Shown here: piece by piece, positions 1 through 8,039 of the stretch
Numbering within the stretch: position 1 is the stretch's first letter
How the letters are laid out: each line of letters begins with the position of its first letter
Origin: Allobosea sp. CS1GBMeth4
Lineage (GTDB): Bacteria > Pseudomonadota > Alphaproteobacteria > Rhizobiales > Beijerinckiaceae
Assembly (NCBI RefSeq): GCF_900185715.1
Contig: NZ_FYAS01000040.1
Location: 1 to 33,027 of the forward strand
Direction: 5' to 3'
Length of the DNA stretch: 33,027 bases
Program-made: the position numbers and the translations under genes
Notes under the pieces: model-generated
Seen by the model: the letters and a program-made list of their open reading frames with translations, nothing else
Database searches by the model: none
Told to the model about the DNA's origin: nothing

Positions 1-2
1 CG

Positions 3-194
3 GCGGTGCCGATCGCCGATCCGGCACGGCGCCTGCAGAAGCGCCCGGTCTCGAACGACGAGATCAAGAGCCCGATCCGCCCGGCCGACTACGTCCCGCC
101 CGTGCGCCAGTACCGCGAGGTCTCCCCGGGACACGCCGTCATGATCTGGGGCGAGGAATGGGACGCAAAGCCACACATCGCACTCGTCGCGTGA
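3..194 (+). CDS. C-terminal fragment of an unidentified protein
   Basis: An open frame enters from the left edge and stops at a TGA ending at 194. The visible 60-odd residues are rich in Pro and Arg, with a more ordered end reading VSPGHAVMIWGEEWDAKPH. A GTG at 6 could act as a start, but the frame is already open before it, so a gene running in from the left is more likely. I do not recognise the family. The next gene, an 8-oxoguanine deaminase, lies 131 bases downstream in the same direction, so a link to purine breakdown is possible but unproven. Confidence 0.4.
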   Translation, partial: AVPIADPARRLQKRPVSNDEIKSPIRPADYVPPVRQYREVSPGHAVMIWGEEWDAKPHIALVA

Positions 195-325
195 GGGAGC
201 CTCCGGGCCGGGCACCCGAGGGGTCGGGTTAATCCCTCTGACCAGGAGGCGCGGCCGATCGCCAGTTGGCATGCCGGGCCGTCTCGGCCTATGCGGGTGC
301 TGAACCCATTGGCCGCCGGACGATC

Positions 326-1660
326 ATGCGCATCTGGATCAGGAACCCGCTCGCCATCGTCGCGGAGCATGCCGGCGGCGGGATCGTGGTCGAGGACGGG
401 GTGATCGTCGAGCTGGTCGCGAGCGGCGGCTATCCGGCGCTGCCGGTGACGGAGAGCTTCGACGCGTCGGGCCATGTCGTGCTGCCGGGGCTGGTCAACA
501 CGCATCACCATTTCTACCAGACGCTGACCCGCGCCCATCCGGCGGCGATCGATCGCGAGCTCTTCCCCTGGCTGAAGGCGCTCTATCCGCTCTGGGCCCG
601 GTTGCGGCAGGAGGATCTGCGGTTGGCGGTGCGTGCCGCGCTGGTCGAGCTCATGCTGTCCGGCTGCACCATGGCGGCCGACCATCACTATCTCTATCCG
701 GCGGGTCTGGAGAATGCGGTCGACATCGCGGTGGAGGAGGCGGCCGCGCTCGGCATCCGCGTCACCATCTCGCGCGGCTCGATGAACCTGTCGCAGAAGG
801 ATGGCGGGCTGCCGCCCGACGAGGTCGTGCAGGACGAGGAGACGATCCTCGCCGATTGCGAAAGGGTGCTCGGCCTGTTCCACGACCCCCGGCCGGGCAG
901 CATGGTGCAGATCGCGCTCGCGCCCTGCTCGCCCTTTTCGGTGACGCGGTCGCTGATGGCGGCCTCGGCGGAACTGGCGACGCGCTTCGACGCGCCGCTG
1001 CATACCCACCTCGCCGAGACGCAGGACGAGGAGGCCTATTGCCGCGAGGTCTACGGGGTGCGCCCGCTCGACCTGCTCGAGGAGGCCGGCTGGCTGCGCC
1101 CCAAGACATGGCTGGCGCACGGCATCCACTTCTCCTGCGAGGAATGCGAGCGGCTCGGCCGCGCCGGCGTCGGCGTCTGCCATTGCCCGACCTCGAACGG
1201 CGTGCTCGCCTCCGGCTTCTGCAGGACGCGCGAGCTCGAGGCGGCAGGGGCGCCGCTCGGTCTCGGCGTCGACGGCTCGGCCAGCAATGACGGCTCGAAC
1301 CTGATGGAGGAGTTGCGCCACGCCCTCCTGATCAACCGGCTGCACTACAGGAGCGCCAGCGCGGTGACGGCGCGCGACACGATCCGCTGGGCGACCGAGG
1401 GCTCGGCGCGCTGCCTCGGCCGCGACGACATCGGGCGCATCGCGGTCGGCCTGCAAGCCGACCTCGCCCTCTACAGGCTCGACGAACTGCGCTTCTCGGG
1501 CGCGCACGACCCGGTCGCGGCGCTGGTGCTGTGCGGGGCGAGCAGAGCCGACCGCGTCATGGTCGCGGGGCGCTGGCGGGTGATCGACGGGGTGATCCCA
1601 GGCCTCGACCTCGCCTCGCTGCGCCGCGCCCACGGGCTCGCGGCGGAGCGTTACGCCTGA
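326..1660 (+). CDS. 8-oxoguanine deaminase (amidohydrolase family)
   Basis: This 444-residue protein is a cytosolic metal-dependent amidohydrolase of the TrzN/atrazine chlorohydrolase-like group. It most likely deaminates 8-oxoguanine to urate, removing an oxidised base. The HxH metal motif is at H60 and H62 in NTHHHFYQTL. Other expected ligands are H228 and E231 (LHTHLAET), H265 (WLAHGIH) and D316 (GVDGSASNDGSN). The NTHHHFYQ and DGSASND signatures separate it from guanine deaminase. A TTG further upstream at 266 would add 20 residues without family-like sequence, so the ATG at 326 is preferred. The gene seems to stand alone, with a strong hairpin just after its stop. Related s-triazine or S-adenosylhomocysteine deaminases are the main alternatives. 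Confidence 0.85.
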   Translation: MRIWIRNPLAIVAEHAGGGIVVEDGVIVELVASGGYPALPVTESFDASGHVVLPGLVNTHHHFYQTLTRAHPAAIDRELFPWLKALYPLWARLRQEDLRLAVRAALVELMLSGCTMAADHHYLYPAGLENAVDIAVEEAAALGIRVTISRGSMNLSQKDGGLPPDEVVQDEETILADCERVLGLFHDPRPGSMVQIALAPCSPFSVTRSLMAASAELATRFDAPLHTHLAETQDEEAYCREVYGVRPLDLLEEAGWLRPKTWLAHGIHFSCEECERLGRAGVGVCHCPTSNGVLASGFCRTRELEAAGAPLGLGVDGSASNDGSNLMEELRHALLINRLHYRSASAVTARDTIRWATEGSARCLGRDDIGRIAVGLQADLALYRLDELRFSGAHDPVAALVLCGASRADRVMVAGRWRVIDGVIPGLDLASLRRAHGLAAERYA

Positions 1661-1679
1661 ACCTTCCGGGGCGCCGTCT

Positions 1680-1711
1680 TTCCGGGGCGCTGCGGAGCAG
1701 CGAGCCCGGAA
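1680..1711. repeat. Palindromic hairpin element, possible terminator
   Basis: A strong two-step hairpin follows the deaminase stop codon. TTCCGGGG (1680-1687) and CGCTGC (1688-1693) pair with GCAGCG (1697-1702) and CCCGGAA (1705-1711) around a GGA loop. There is no T-run after it. The surrounding sequence to about 1840 is GC-rich, carries a second CTTCGCTGCGCGAAG palindrome near 1787, and has no convincing gene. It lies between two converging genes and may end transcription from both sides, or be an intergenic repeat of the REP type. Confidence 0.55.
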
Positions 1712-1840
1712 TCCGTGAACACGGACACAGCGAGAGGGGACTCGCGGTGGCGATCTGTTTTCGTCAACGCCAGTGGGATCTGGCCTCTTCGCTGCGCGAA
1801 GCCCCGCAAAGACGGCGCGGTCGCCCGGGACGGCCCGGAG

Positions 1841-2596
1841 CTATTCGAGCGCTGGAAGCGGAGAAGGCTCGGGCCGCATCAGCGGCTTCAGGAAACCCGT
1901 CAGGTCGTCGGTGACGAAATGGACATGGCCGGCCTCGACCGCGGTCTGCTCCCAGGCCTCGCGGAAGGGGTCGGGCGTGCGCGGCACGATCAGCACCGTC
2001 TTCATGCCGAGGGCGCTGGGGACGACGAGATTCTTCTCGATGTCCTCGAACATCGCGGCCCGCGCCGGGTCGATCGCGTGCTTGGCGAGGAACGCCTCAT
2101 AGGTCGCCTGTTCGGGCTTGGGCAGGAAGCCAGCGGCGACGATGTCGAAGATATCCTCGAAATGGTGAAGGATGCCGAGCTTGCCGGCGACGTTCTCGGC
2201 ATGGCCGCGCGAGCCGTTGGTCAGGATCAGCTTGCGGCCGGGCAGCGCCGCGATCGCCTCGCCGAGGTCCGGATTCGGATCGAGCAGGGTCAGGTCGATC
2301 TGGTGGGCGAAGTCGAGGAAATCGTCGGGATCGACGCCGTGCTCCTCCATCAGCCCCTTCAGCGTCGTGCCGTAGCGCTGGTAGTAATACTTCTGCAGCG
2401 CCCGCGACGACAGGCCGTCGAGGCCGAAGAGCTCGCTCAGGAACAGGGTGATCCGCTCGTCGACCTGGGGCCAGACCTTCGCCTCATGCGAATAGAGCGT
2501 GTTGTCGAGGTCGAAAATCCAGTGGTCGACATGGCCGAACGCCGCCTGCTCCGGCAGGAGCGGGATGGCGGCGGAGATTGGTGCGTTCTGGTTCAT
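1841..2596 (-). CDS. HAD-family pyrimidine 5'-nucleotidase
   Basis: A 251-residue haloacid dehalogenase-superfamily phosphatase of the type that dephosphorylates pyrimidine nucleoside monophosphates. Motif I is DLDNTLY, with nucleophile D29 and acid D31. Motif II is the Thr/Ser of LILTNGS, motif III is the Lys of FLPKPE, and motif IV is the acidic pair in MFEDIEKN. A helical cap lies between motifs I and II. The length fits the pyrimidine 5'-nucleotidase group found beside argB in many Alphaproteobacteria. It lies downstream of argB on the same strand with 188 bases between them, a gap mostly filled by a palindromic repeat. The exact nucleotide substrate cannot be read from the sequence. Confidence 0.85.
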   Translation of the reverse strand: MNQNAPISAAIPLLPEQAAFGHVDHWIFDLDNTLYSHEAKVWPQVDERITLFLSELFGLDGLSSRALQKYYYQRYGTTLKGLMEEHGVDPDDFLDFAHQIDLTLLDPNPDLGEAIAALPGRKLILTNGSRGHAENVAGKLGILHHFEDIFDIVAAGFLPKPEQATYEAFLAKHAIDPARAAMFEDIEKNLVVPSALGMKTVLIVPRTPDPFREAWEQTAVEAGHVHFVTDDLTGFLKPLMRPEPSPLPALE

Positions 2597-2670
2597 CGGG
2601 GCATGTCATGTGGGGCGCGCCATCATGACATGCAAGATGCTTGCAAAACGGTTGCGACGGCGAGGAGCGC

Positions 2671-2777
2671 GTCATGCTCGGGCTCGCCCCGAGCATCTCC
2701 TGCCGGAAGAGGCACCGATCGGCGCTTCCCTGTCGGGAGATTCTCGGGTCTGCGCTCCGCTCCGCCCGAGAATGACG
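2671..2777. repeat. Interspersed two-hairpin repeat, family A copy 1
   Basis: Two perfect 9-bp hairpins are joined by a linker of about 43 bases. ATGCTCGGG (2674-2682) pairs with CCCGAGCAT (2688-2696), and ATTCTCGGG (2740-2748) pairs with CCCGAGAAT (2765-2773). The same element, reversed, occurs at 24228-24331 with both stems, the linker word GGCGC and the outer GTCAT/ATGAC ends kept. It sits between argB and the downstream nucleotidase gene, where a transcript hairpin could lower read-through or protect the argB message. Confidence 0.85.
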
Positions 2778-2784
2778 GCCGCCT

Positions 2785-3681
2785 TCACTTGCGGATGATC
2801 GTGCCCGAGCCGGTGTCGGTGAAGAGCTCGATCAGCGCCGCATGCGGGACCTTGCCGTCGAGGATGACGACGGCCTCGACGCCCTTCTCCAGCGCGTAGA
2901 TGCAGGTCTCGATCTTCGGGATCATGCCGCCTGAAATGGTGCCGTCGGCGATCAGGCGCCGGCATTCCTCGACGGTGAGCTCCGGGATCAGCTTCTTGCC
3001 CTTGTCGAGCACGCCCGGCACGTCGGTGAGCAGCAGCAGGCGCTTGGCGCCGAGGGCGCCCGCGATCGCGCCGGCGAAGGTGTCTGCATTGACGTTGTAG
3101 GTCTGGCCGTCGGCGGCGGCGCAGACCGGCGCCAGCACCGGGATGAGCTCTTCCTTGAGGATCGCCTGGAGGACCGTGGTGTCGACCTTGTCGGGCTCGC
3201 CGACGAAGCCGAGGTCGAGCACCTGCTCGATCTTCGAATCGGGATCGACGATGGTGCGGGTCGCCTTCTTGGCGATCACCATGTTGCCGTCCTTGCCGCA
3301 CAGGCCGATCGCCTTGCCGCCCTCGCGCGAGATGTAGCCGACGATCTCCTTGTTGACCGAGCCGGCCAGGACCATCTCGACCACGTCGACGGTGGCGGCG
3401 TCGGTGACGCGCAGGCCCTGCTTGAACTCCGACTTGATGCCGAGCTTGTCGAGCATGCGGGCGATCTGCGGGCCCCCGCCATGGCAGACCACCGGCTTCA
3501 GGCCGGATTGCTCGAGCAGCACCACGTCCTCGGCGAAATCCTCGGCGGTGGCGGCGTCGCCCATGGCGTTGCCGCCGTATTTGATCACGATCACCTCCTG
3601 GTCGTAGCGCTGCATGTGCGGCAGCGCCTGGACGAGCAGGTCGGCGGCTTGCGAGGGCGTGAGGTTGTGAGGGGCGTTCAT
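2785..3681 (-). CDS. argB: Acetylglutamate kinase
   Basis: This 298-residue enzyme phosphorylates N-acetyl-L-glutamate with ATP, the second step of arginine biosynthesis in the cytosol. It belongs to the amino-acid kinase fold. Visible landmarks are KYGGNAM at residues 34-40, CHGGGPQI at 66-73 (glycine-rich substrate loop), RVTD at 91-94, and [18 protein letters not shown] with the later ISGGMIPKI in the ATP-binding half. The N-terminal extension of about 25 residues before the kinase core is usual for the longer, arginine-inhibited form of the enzyme, so feedback inhibition by arginine is expected. The ATG at 3681 has a CGGAG sequence about 10 bases upstream. The next gene downstream is the HAD nucleotidase. 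Confidence 0.95.
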   Translation of the reverse strand: MNAPHNLTPSQAADLLVQALPHMQRYDQEVIVIKYGGNAMGDAATAEDFAEDVVLLEQSGLKPVVCHGGGPQIARMLDKLGIKSEFKQGLRVTDAATVDVVEMVLAGSVNKEIVGYISREGGKAIGLCGKDGNMVIAKKATRTIVDPDSKIEQVLDLGFVGEPDKVDTTVLQAILKEELIPVLAPVCAAADGQTYNVNADTFAGAIAGALGAKRLLLLTDVPGVLDKGKKLIPELTVEECRRLIADGTISGGMIPKIETCIYALEKGVEAVVILDGKVPHAALIELFTDTGSGTIIRK

Positions 3682-3769
3682 CGGCAGGCTCCGCGAAGGC
3701 GCAGGGGCAGCCGCGCCGCGCCGCGTTCTAGCCGAAGACGGAGACTGGCGGAAGCGCGCAGCCGCGCCG

Positions 3770-4141
3770 TCAGGGCCGCCTGGCGAACAGGGCCGAGAGC
3801 GCGAGCCCGAGCCAGCCGGCGAGCATCATGAAGCCGCCGGCCGGAGCGGCGCCGATGAACAGGCGCTCGCCACGGAAGCCGCGCACGGCGAGATCGGCGG
3901 CGAAGAGGGCGGCGCCGAGGATCAGCAGCGAGATCGCGAGGCGCGCCGGCCAGTCCGCGAGCAGGTCGGCGCGGCGCGCCGTGCAAGCGGCGATCGTGGC
4001 GGAGGCATGGAAGAGCAGCATCTGCCCGGCGATCTGGACGGTGTCGGGGCTGCCCGTATGGGTGCCCGCCGCGAGCAGCATCACGCCGGCGAGCCCCATC
4101 AGCATGGCGAGGGTGAGGTGGATGCGGGTCGCGGTGATCAT
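3770..4141 (-). CDS. DUF423 (YgdD-like) membrane protein
   Basis: A 123-residue hydrophobic protein with four predicted membrane helices: about residues 6-26, 37-54, 67-86 and 97-118. The pattern near the start ([19 protein letters not shown]), the central QMLLFHASA and the end ([20 protein letters not shown]) follow the DUF423 family, small inner-membrane proteins of unknown function. Here the usual GAFGAH segment reads AAGTHTG, so it is a diverged member. It ends 88 bases upstream of argB on the same strand, so the two may be co-transcribed. No function is claimed. Confidence 0.8.
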   Translation of the reverse strand: MITATRIHLTLAMLMGLAGVMLLAAGTHTGSPDTVQIAGQMLLFHASATIAACTARRADLLADWPARLAISLLILGAALFAADLAVRGFRGERLFIGAAPAGGFMMLAGWLGLALSALFARRP

Positions 4142-4251
4142 GACGGGTCCGTATGGTTGGCCGGAAGGCGTGCGCGTGCGGGCGAGCAGACGCCGCGGCT
4201 GCCGGCGCGGTCAAGCGGGCGGGGCTGTGGCATCCTGCTCCAGCCCGGGGT

Positions 4252-5277
4252 TCAGCGCCGGCCGGGCGCGGTACGGCTGAGCGGCGTCGACGGTGCCGGC
4301 GCCGAGCCGTGGCGGCTCTGATGCTCGAGCTCGGCATTCAGCTCGGCGCCGGCGAGCACGATGGTCGCGGAGAGCCAGAGCCAGGTCATGAACACGACGA
4401 TGGTCGCGAGCGAGCCATAGGTCGCGGTGTAGCGGCCGAGCGTGCTGACATACCAGGAGAAGCCGATCGAGGCGGCGAGCCAGAGCAGCGCCGCGGCGAT
4501 GGCACCGGGCAGAACCCAGGCGAAGCGGGGCGGCTTGCGATTCGGGCCGATCCAGTAGAGGCAGCCGATCGCGACCGTGCCGACCAGGAAGAAAGCCGGC
4601 CAGCGCAGCCAGCGGATAGCGACCTCGAGCTCGTGCCCGAAGGGGAAGAGGGCGGTGACCACCGGCAGGCTCGCGATCAGCGAGAGCGCCAGGATCAGGA
4701 CGACGAGCGCGCTCAGTGTGGTCGCCAGCGAGACCAGGTTGAGGCGGATGAAGCCGCGGCGCTCGCGCACGCCATAGATGATGTTGAGCGCATCGAAGGC
4801 CGCTTTCATCGCGGCGTTGGCGCTCCAGATGGCGACGAGGAAGCCGATCAGGACGGTCAGCGAGAGGTCGGTCACGTCACGGGCGGAGAGCCTCACCGCC
4901 TGCTCGCGGATCAGCTCGCGCGCCGCCTGCGGCAGGAGGATGGTGACGTCGTCGAGCTGGCCGACGATCGTCGCGGGATCGGTCAGCCCGCCATAGAGCG
5001 TCACCAGCAGCGAGAGCGCCGGCACCAGCGAGAGCAGGGTGAAGAAGGCGACCGCGCCGGCGAGGGAGAGCACGCGCGCTTCCTGGATGCGGACACCGAA
5101 ACGCAGCAGCACATCCTTCCAGCCGCGCCAGGGCAGGGCGATCGGGCTCGCGGCGCCGCGCCCGCGCCGCGCCTGGCGCATCGGCTCGCCGAACCGGCGC
5201 GAGACCAGGCCGTGGACGTAGCCGGCAGCCAGGGCCGCGAGGCCGGCGGCGCTGGTCAATCGCTTGAAATAGGCCAT
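4252..5277 (-). CDS. YihY/BrkB-family inner-membrane protein
   Basis: A 341-residue polytopic membrane protein with about six helices, at roughly residues 69-95, 139-160, 183-208, 224-244, 253-275 and 290-312. The family signature is the final YGSLATIVVFMTWLWLSA followed by ILAGAELNAELE-type sequence (here VLAGAELNAELE). Proteins of this family were once called ribonuclease BN, but that name is wrong for them; a transport role is suspected and unproven. The ATG at 5277 is chosen because GGAGCG lies 5-10 bases before it. A TTG at 5334 is in frame but falls inside an interspersed repeat. The C-terminal 25 residues are a low-complexity Pro/Ser/Arg tail. Confidence 0.85.
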   Translation of the reverse strand: MAYFKRLTSAAGLAALAAGYVHGLVSRRFGEPMRQARRGRGAASPIALPWRGWKDVLLRFGVRIQEARVLSLAGAVAFFTLLSLVPALSLLVTLYGGLTDPATIVGQLDDVTILLPQAARELIREQAVRLSARDVTDLSLTVLIGFLVAIWSANAAMKAAFDALNIIYGVRERRGFIRLNLVSLATTLSALVVLILALSLIASLPVVTALFPFGHELEVAIRWLRWPAFFLVGTVAIGCLYWIGPNRKPPRFAWVLPGAIAAALLWLAASIGFSWYVSTLGRYTATYGSLATIVVFMTWLWLSATIVLAGAELNAELEHQSRHGSAPAPSTPLSRTAPGRR

Positions 5278-5306
5278 GTCACGCTCCGGCAGGGGGCGGC
5301 CACCCG

Positions 5307-5374
5307 AGAGCCGGATCCGATCAGACTGAAGCAATCCGAGCGGTGAATCCGTCTCTCAGTTTTTAGTTTGGAGA
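5307..5374. repeat. Interspersed repeat, family C copy 1
   Basis: About 67 bases match the element at 13625-13690. The shared blocks are the 17-base CGGTGAATCCGTCTCTC and the 13-base TTTTAGTTTGGAG, with an upstream dyad (GATCAGACTGAAGCAATC) that is decayed here and nearly perfect in the other copy. It lies just upstream of the YihY gene and overlaps any longer reading of its start. The rest of the 316-base gap 5278-5593 holds this repeat, a GC-rich stretch, and an A/T-rich patch at 5500-5530; no gene is seen there. Confidence 0.75.
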
Positions 5375-5504
5375 CCACTTTACCGGTCAGCCTGCGGTGC
5401 AAGCCGATCGGAACGGGCTCCAGACCGCCCCGTCGCGCTGCCAACGTCGCGCTGCGCGCTTTCGTTCCGGACGGCGGGCCGGCGGCGGGCCGCTTAGCGG
5501 TTCG

Positions 5505-5515
5505 TTAACCTTAAC
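5505..5515 (+). promoter_or_regulatory. Possible CtrA-like half-sites upstream of the barrel gene
   Basis: TTAACCTTAAC stands out in an otherwise very GC-rich gap, 79 bases before the start codon of the outer-membrane gene. TTAACC is the core of the alphaproteobacterial CtrA half-site. The full spacing TTAA-N7-TTAA is not present, so a CtrA site is only a suggestion. The A/T-rich patch may simply be part of the promoter. Confidence 0.25.
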
Positions 5516-5593
5516 ATTTTCATAATCCCACTCCTGACGCCACTGCGCTTCCAGCCGGGGCAGCCGCCCGGAAGCGCCATCGTTCGAGCCGAG

Positions 5594-6310
5594 ATGTCGA
5601 TGAAGACGCCCCTGAAAGCCGCCGTCGCGGCCATTGCCCTGATGAGCGGCGGTGCCTCCCTGGCGGCGGACATGCCGAGAAGGGGCCTTCTGCCGCCGGC
5701 ACCGGAGCTGCCGACATTCTACGATTGGAGCGGGATCTATGTCGGCGGCCAGGTCGGCTATTCCTGGGGCTCCGACCGGGCGAGCGAGTTCGCCACCGCC
5801 GGCCGCCTGCCGCTCGGCCGCTCCTTCGACTACAGCCCGTCCTCCTTCATCGGCGGCGCCCGTCTCGGCTTCAACTACCAGCTCGGCGCGGTCGTGCTCG
5901 GCGTCGAGGGCGACATAGAGGGCCTGAACGCCCATGCCGGGCAGGGCGATGCCGGCGGCACCGTCCGCGTGCGGCAGAGCTGGCAGGGCTCGGTGCGCGC
6001 CCGCCTCGGCTACAGCCTCGACCGCATCCTGGTCTACGCCACGGCCGGCGCGGCCTTCAGCAAGCTCGAATACACCTATGCGAGCCCGCTCGCCGGCCTG
6101 AGCGAGACGATCAACGCCTCAAGGACCGGCTGGACGGTCGGCGGCGGCGTCGACTATGCGCTGACCGACAGGCTGATCCTCGGCATCGACTACCGCTATA
6201 CCGACTATGGCCGGTTCGACCATGTCGGCCTGAGCGCCTATCTCGGCCGCACGGTCGAGCACGAGCCGTCCGCGCATGCGGTGCGCGCCAGCCTCGCCTA
6301 CAAGTTCTGA
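5594..6310 (+). CDS. Outer-membrane beta-barrel protein (Omp25/RopB-like)
   Basis: A 238-residue protein with a signal peptide: a short basic start, a hydrophobic stretch at about 9-22, and likely cleavage near ASLAA-DM at 25. After the signal come alternating amphipathic strands, starting with the family hallmark YDWSGIYVGGQVGYSWG. Other landmarks are FIGGARLGFNYQ, VLGVEGDIEGL, WQGSVRARLGY, VYATAGAAF, GWTVGGGVDYAL and the terminal aromatic residue of SLAYKF, a BAM recognition end. It should form an eight-stranded barrel in the outer membrane. It is abundant in relatives, but its exact role here is unknown. It is monocistronic and converges on the flavin reductase gene with only 11 bases between the stops. 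Confidence 0.88.
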   Translation: MSMKTPLKAAVAAIALMSGGASLAADMPRRGLLPPAPELPTFYDWSGIYVGGQVGYSWGSDRASEFATAGRLPLGRSFDYSPSSFIGGARLGFNYQLGAVVLGVEGDIEGLNAHAGQGDAGGTVRVRQSWQGSVRARLGYSLDRILVYATAGAAFSKLEYTYASPLAGLSETINASRTGWTVGGGVDYALTDRLILGIDYRYTDYGRFDHVGLSAYLGRTVEHEPSAHAVRASLAYKF

Positions 6311-6321
6311 CGCCGACCGGC

Positions 6322-6888
6322 TCAGGTTCGCAGCATGAACGGCTCGAACCTGGCGCTCTCGTCGATCACCTTGCCCGCGATCATGAAGATGCCGCCGCCG
6401 GTGTAGTGCAGCGTCTTCGGATGCAGCGGGCGCGGCGCGACATGCGCCTTCACCACTTCGAGAATGAAGAGGTCGTAGCGCTCGATCATCGCCTCGTCGT
6501 GGACGCGGCATTCGAAGCAGGCATGGCACTCCCCGATCAGCGGCGCCTTGACGGCGTGCGCCCGCTGCGCCGTCAGCCCGAACTTCGCGAACTTGTCGAT
6601 GCTCGCGCCCGAGCAGTTGCCGATGCCGATCACCTGATCGGTCAGCCTGGTCGTCGGCAGGTTGATGACGCATTCGCCGCTGTCACGGACCATGCGGTGG
6701 CTGTGATTGCCGCTGGAGATCAGGCAGGCGAGAAGCGAAGGCGAGAATTCCAGCACCATGTGCCAGCCCATGGTCATGATGTTGTTCCTGCCGCGATGGC
6801 GCGAGGAGACCAGCACGACCGGGCCGGGCTCGAGATATTGCCGGACGCGGCCGACCGGGAAATCCTCCTTGCTGACCACTTTCGCCAT
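6322..6888 (-). CDS. Flavin reductase-like FMN-binding protein
   Basis: This 188-residue protein belongs to the flavin reductase/FMN-binding split-barrel family. Typical features are GPVVLVSSRHRGRNNIMTMGW near residues 22-42, then SPSLLACLISSGNHSHRMVRDSGECVINLP split over the middle, and the late YTGGGIFMIAGKVI. Such proteins bind FMN, and some reduce free flavin with NAD(P)H for a partner monooxygenase. No monooxygenase gene is nearby, so the partner is unknown. A GGAGG sequence sits a few bases before the ATG. It is read leftward, 82 bases beyond the stop of the EamA exporter gene, so the two may share a transcript. Confidence 0.82.
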   Translation of the reverse strand: MAKVVSKEDFPVGRVRQYLEPGPVVLVSSRHRGRNNIMTMGWHMVLEFSPSLLACLISSGNHSHRMVRDSGECVINLPTTRLTDQVIGIGNCSGASIDKFAKFGLTAQRAHAVKAPLIGECHACFECRVHDEAMIERYDLFILEVVKAHVAPRPLHPKTLHYTGGGIFMIAGKVIDESARFEPFMLRT

Positions 6889-6970
6889 CTGAGCCTCCGG
6901 CCCCGGTGCTCGCCGCCCGACGATGGAAGCACGGACCGTGCCGCCGGTTCCTTCACGAGACGGCGAGCGC

Positions 6971-7915
6971 TCAGCCCGCCTTGCGGAGCGGCTCAGCGGC
7001 GTTGCGCTCCTCCGGGACCGAGGATGCTCCGGCGACGGACGTGCGGCCGAAGAGCCGCTTGCCGAACACGTTGAGAACCAGGCCGACGATAATCAGGGCC
7101 GAGGCGAGAAGTTTCCATGGCTGAACGTCTTCCCCGAGCAGGACCGCGGATCCGAGAAAGCCGAACACCGGAACGAGGAGGGTGAAGGGAGCCACCGTCG
7201 CCACCGGATAGAGCGACAGCAGCCGGCTCCAGGCGCCGAAGCCGAACAGGGTCGAGATGTAGACGAGATAGGCGATCGCGGCGAGGGAGATCCAGTCGAG
7301 CCCGACGAAGCTCGCCGCCAGGCCTTGCGGATCGACGGCAAGGGCCGTCGCGAGCAGCGGCGGGATGGCGAACAGGCTGCCCCAGCACACCAGGCCGAGC
7401 ATGTTGATGGCGCCGTGCCTGGTCGAGATCACGCGGGAGACGATGTTGCCGCCGCCCCAGGCTGCGGCAGCAAGCAGCAGCATCAGCAGGCCGGCCATGG
7501 TGACGTCGCCGCCGATATTGGCCGCGACGACGGCAATGCCGCCAAAGGCGCACAGCGCTCCGAGCAACTGCCATCGCGTCGGCCGCTCCGACAGGATCAG
7601 GATCGCGAAGCCGATGGTGAAGAAGACCTGCAATTGCAGGACGAGCGACGACAGGCCGGCACTCACGCCGAGTTTCATACCGGTGAAGAGGAGGCCGAAC
7701 TGCAGCGCGAAGATGAGCAGACTGTAGAGCGCGAGCGAGGACAGCGGGATCTGCGGGCGCCGGATGAAGAAGATCCAGGGGAAAGCGGCCAGGACGAAGC
7801 GGACGACGCCGAGGCCGAGCGGCGAGATCTGACGCAAGCCGAGCTTGATGACCGCGAAGTTGACGCCCCAGAAGAAAACGATCGCGAGCGCGAGCAGAAG
7901 ATGGCGCGGTTTCAT
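6971..7915 (-). CDS. DMT-superfamily (EamA) exporter
   Basis: A 314-residue integral membrane protein with ten predicted helices in two EamA repeats. The first repeat begins LLLALAIVFFWGVNFAVIKLGL; the second begins near MAGLLMLLLAAAAWGGGNIVSRVI. The sequence PVFGFLGSAVLLGEDVQPWKL near the end is typical of the O-acetylserine/cysteine exporter-like branch. It probably exports an amino acid or small metabolite across the inner membrane; the substrate is not certain. The ATG at 7915 is preferred over one 18 codons upstream because membrane helix 1 starts right after it. It lies 124 bases downstream of the AraC-type regulator on the same strand and may be under its control. Confidence 0.85.
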   Translation of the reverse strand: MKPRHLLLALAIVFFWGVNFAVIKLGLRQISPLGLGVVRFVLAAFPWIFFIRRPQIPLSSLALYSLLIFALQFGLLFTGMKLGVSAGLSSLVLQLQVFFTIGFAILILSERPTRWQLLGALCAFGGIAVVAANIGGDVTMAGLLMLLLAAAAWGGGNIVSRVISTRHGAINMLGLVCWGSLFAIPPLLATALAVDPQGLAASFVGLDWISLAAIAYLVYISTLFGFGAWSRLLSLYPVATVAPFTLLVPVFGFLGSAVLLGEDVQPWKLLASALIIVGLVLNVFGKRLFGRTSVAGASSVPEERNAAEPLRKAG

Positions 7916-8039
7916 GGAATCTCGCGAGAAAGGGCCTTCCAGGAGGATTTGTGCGCTTTCGAATCGCAAAGATCCGCCTGCTGTTCGGCTTATCGCATGT
8001 TTCTCGGACGAGCTGGCGCTTCCATCCCTCGGGAATGCA

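Noticed and set aside
89..1633. Long leftward open frame opposite the 8-oxoguanine deaminase gene
   Set aside because: Low-complexity Arg/Ala/Gln sequence without family motifs; the other strand carries every active-site residue of an amidohydrolase.
4252..5277. Ribonuclease BN
   Set aside because: An old, mistaken name for YihY-type membrane proteins; no nuclease motif is present.
5505..5515. A firm CtrA binding site
   Set aside because: Only half-site likeness; the TTAA-N7-TTAA spacing is missing, so it is kept at low confidence.
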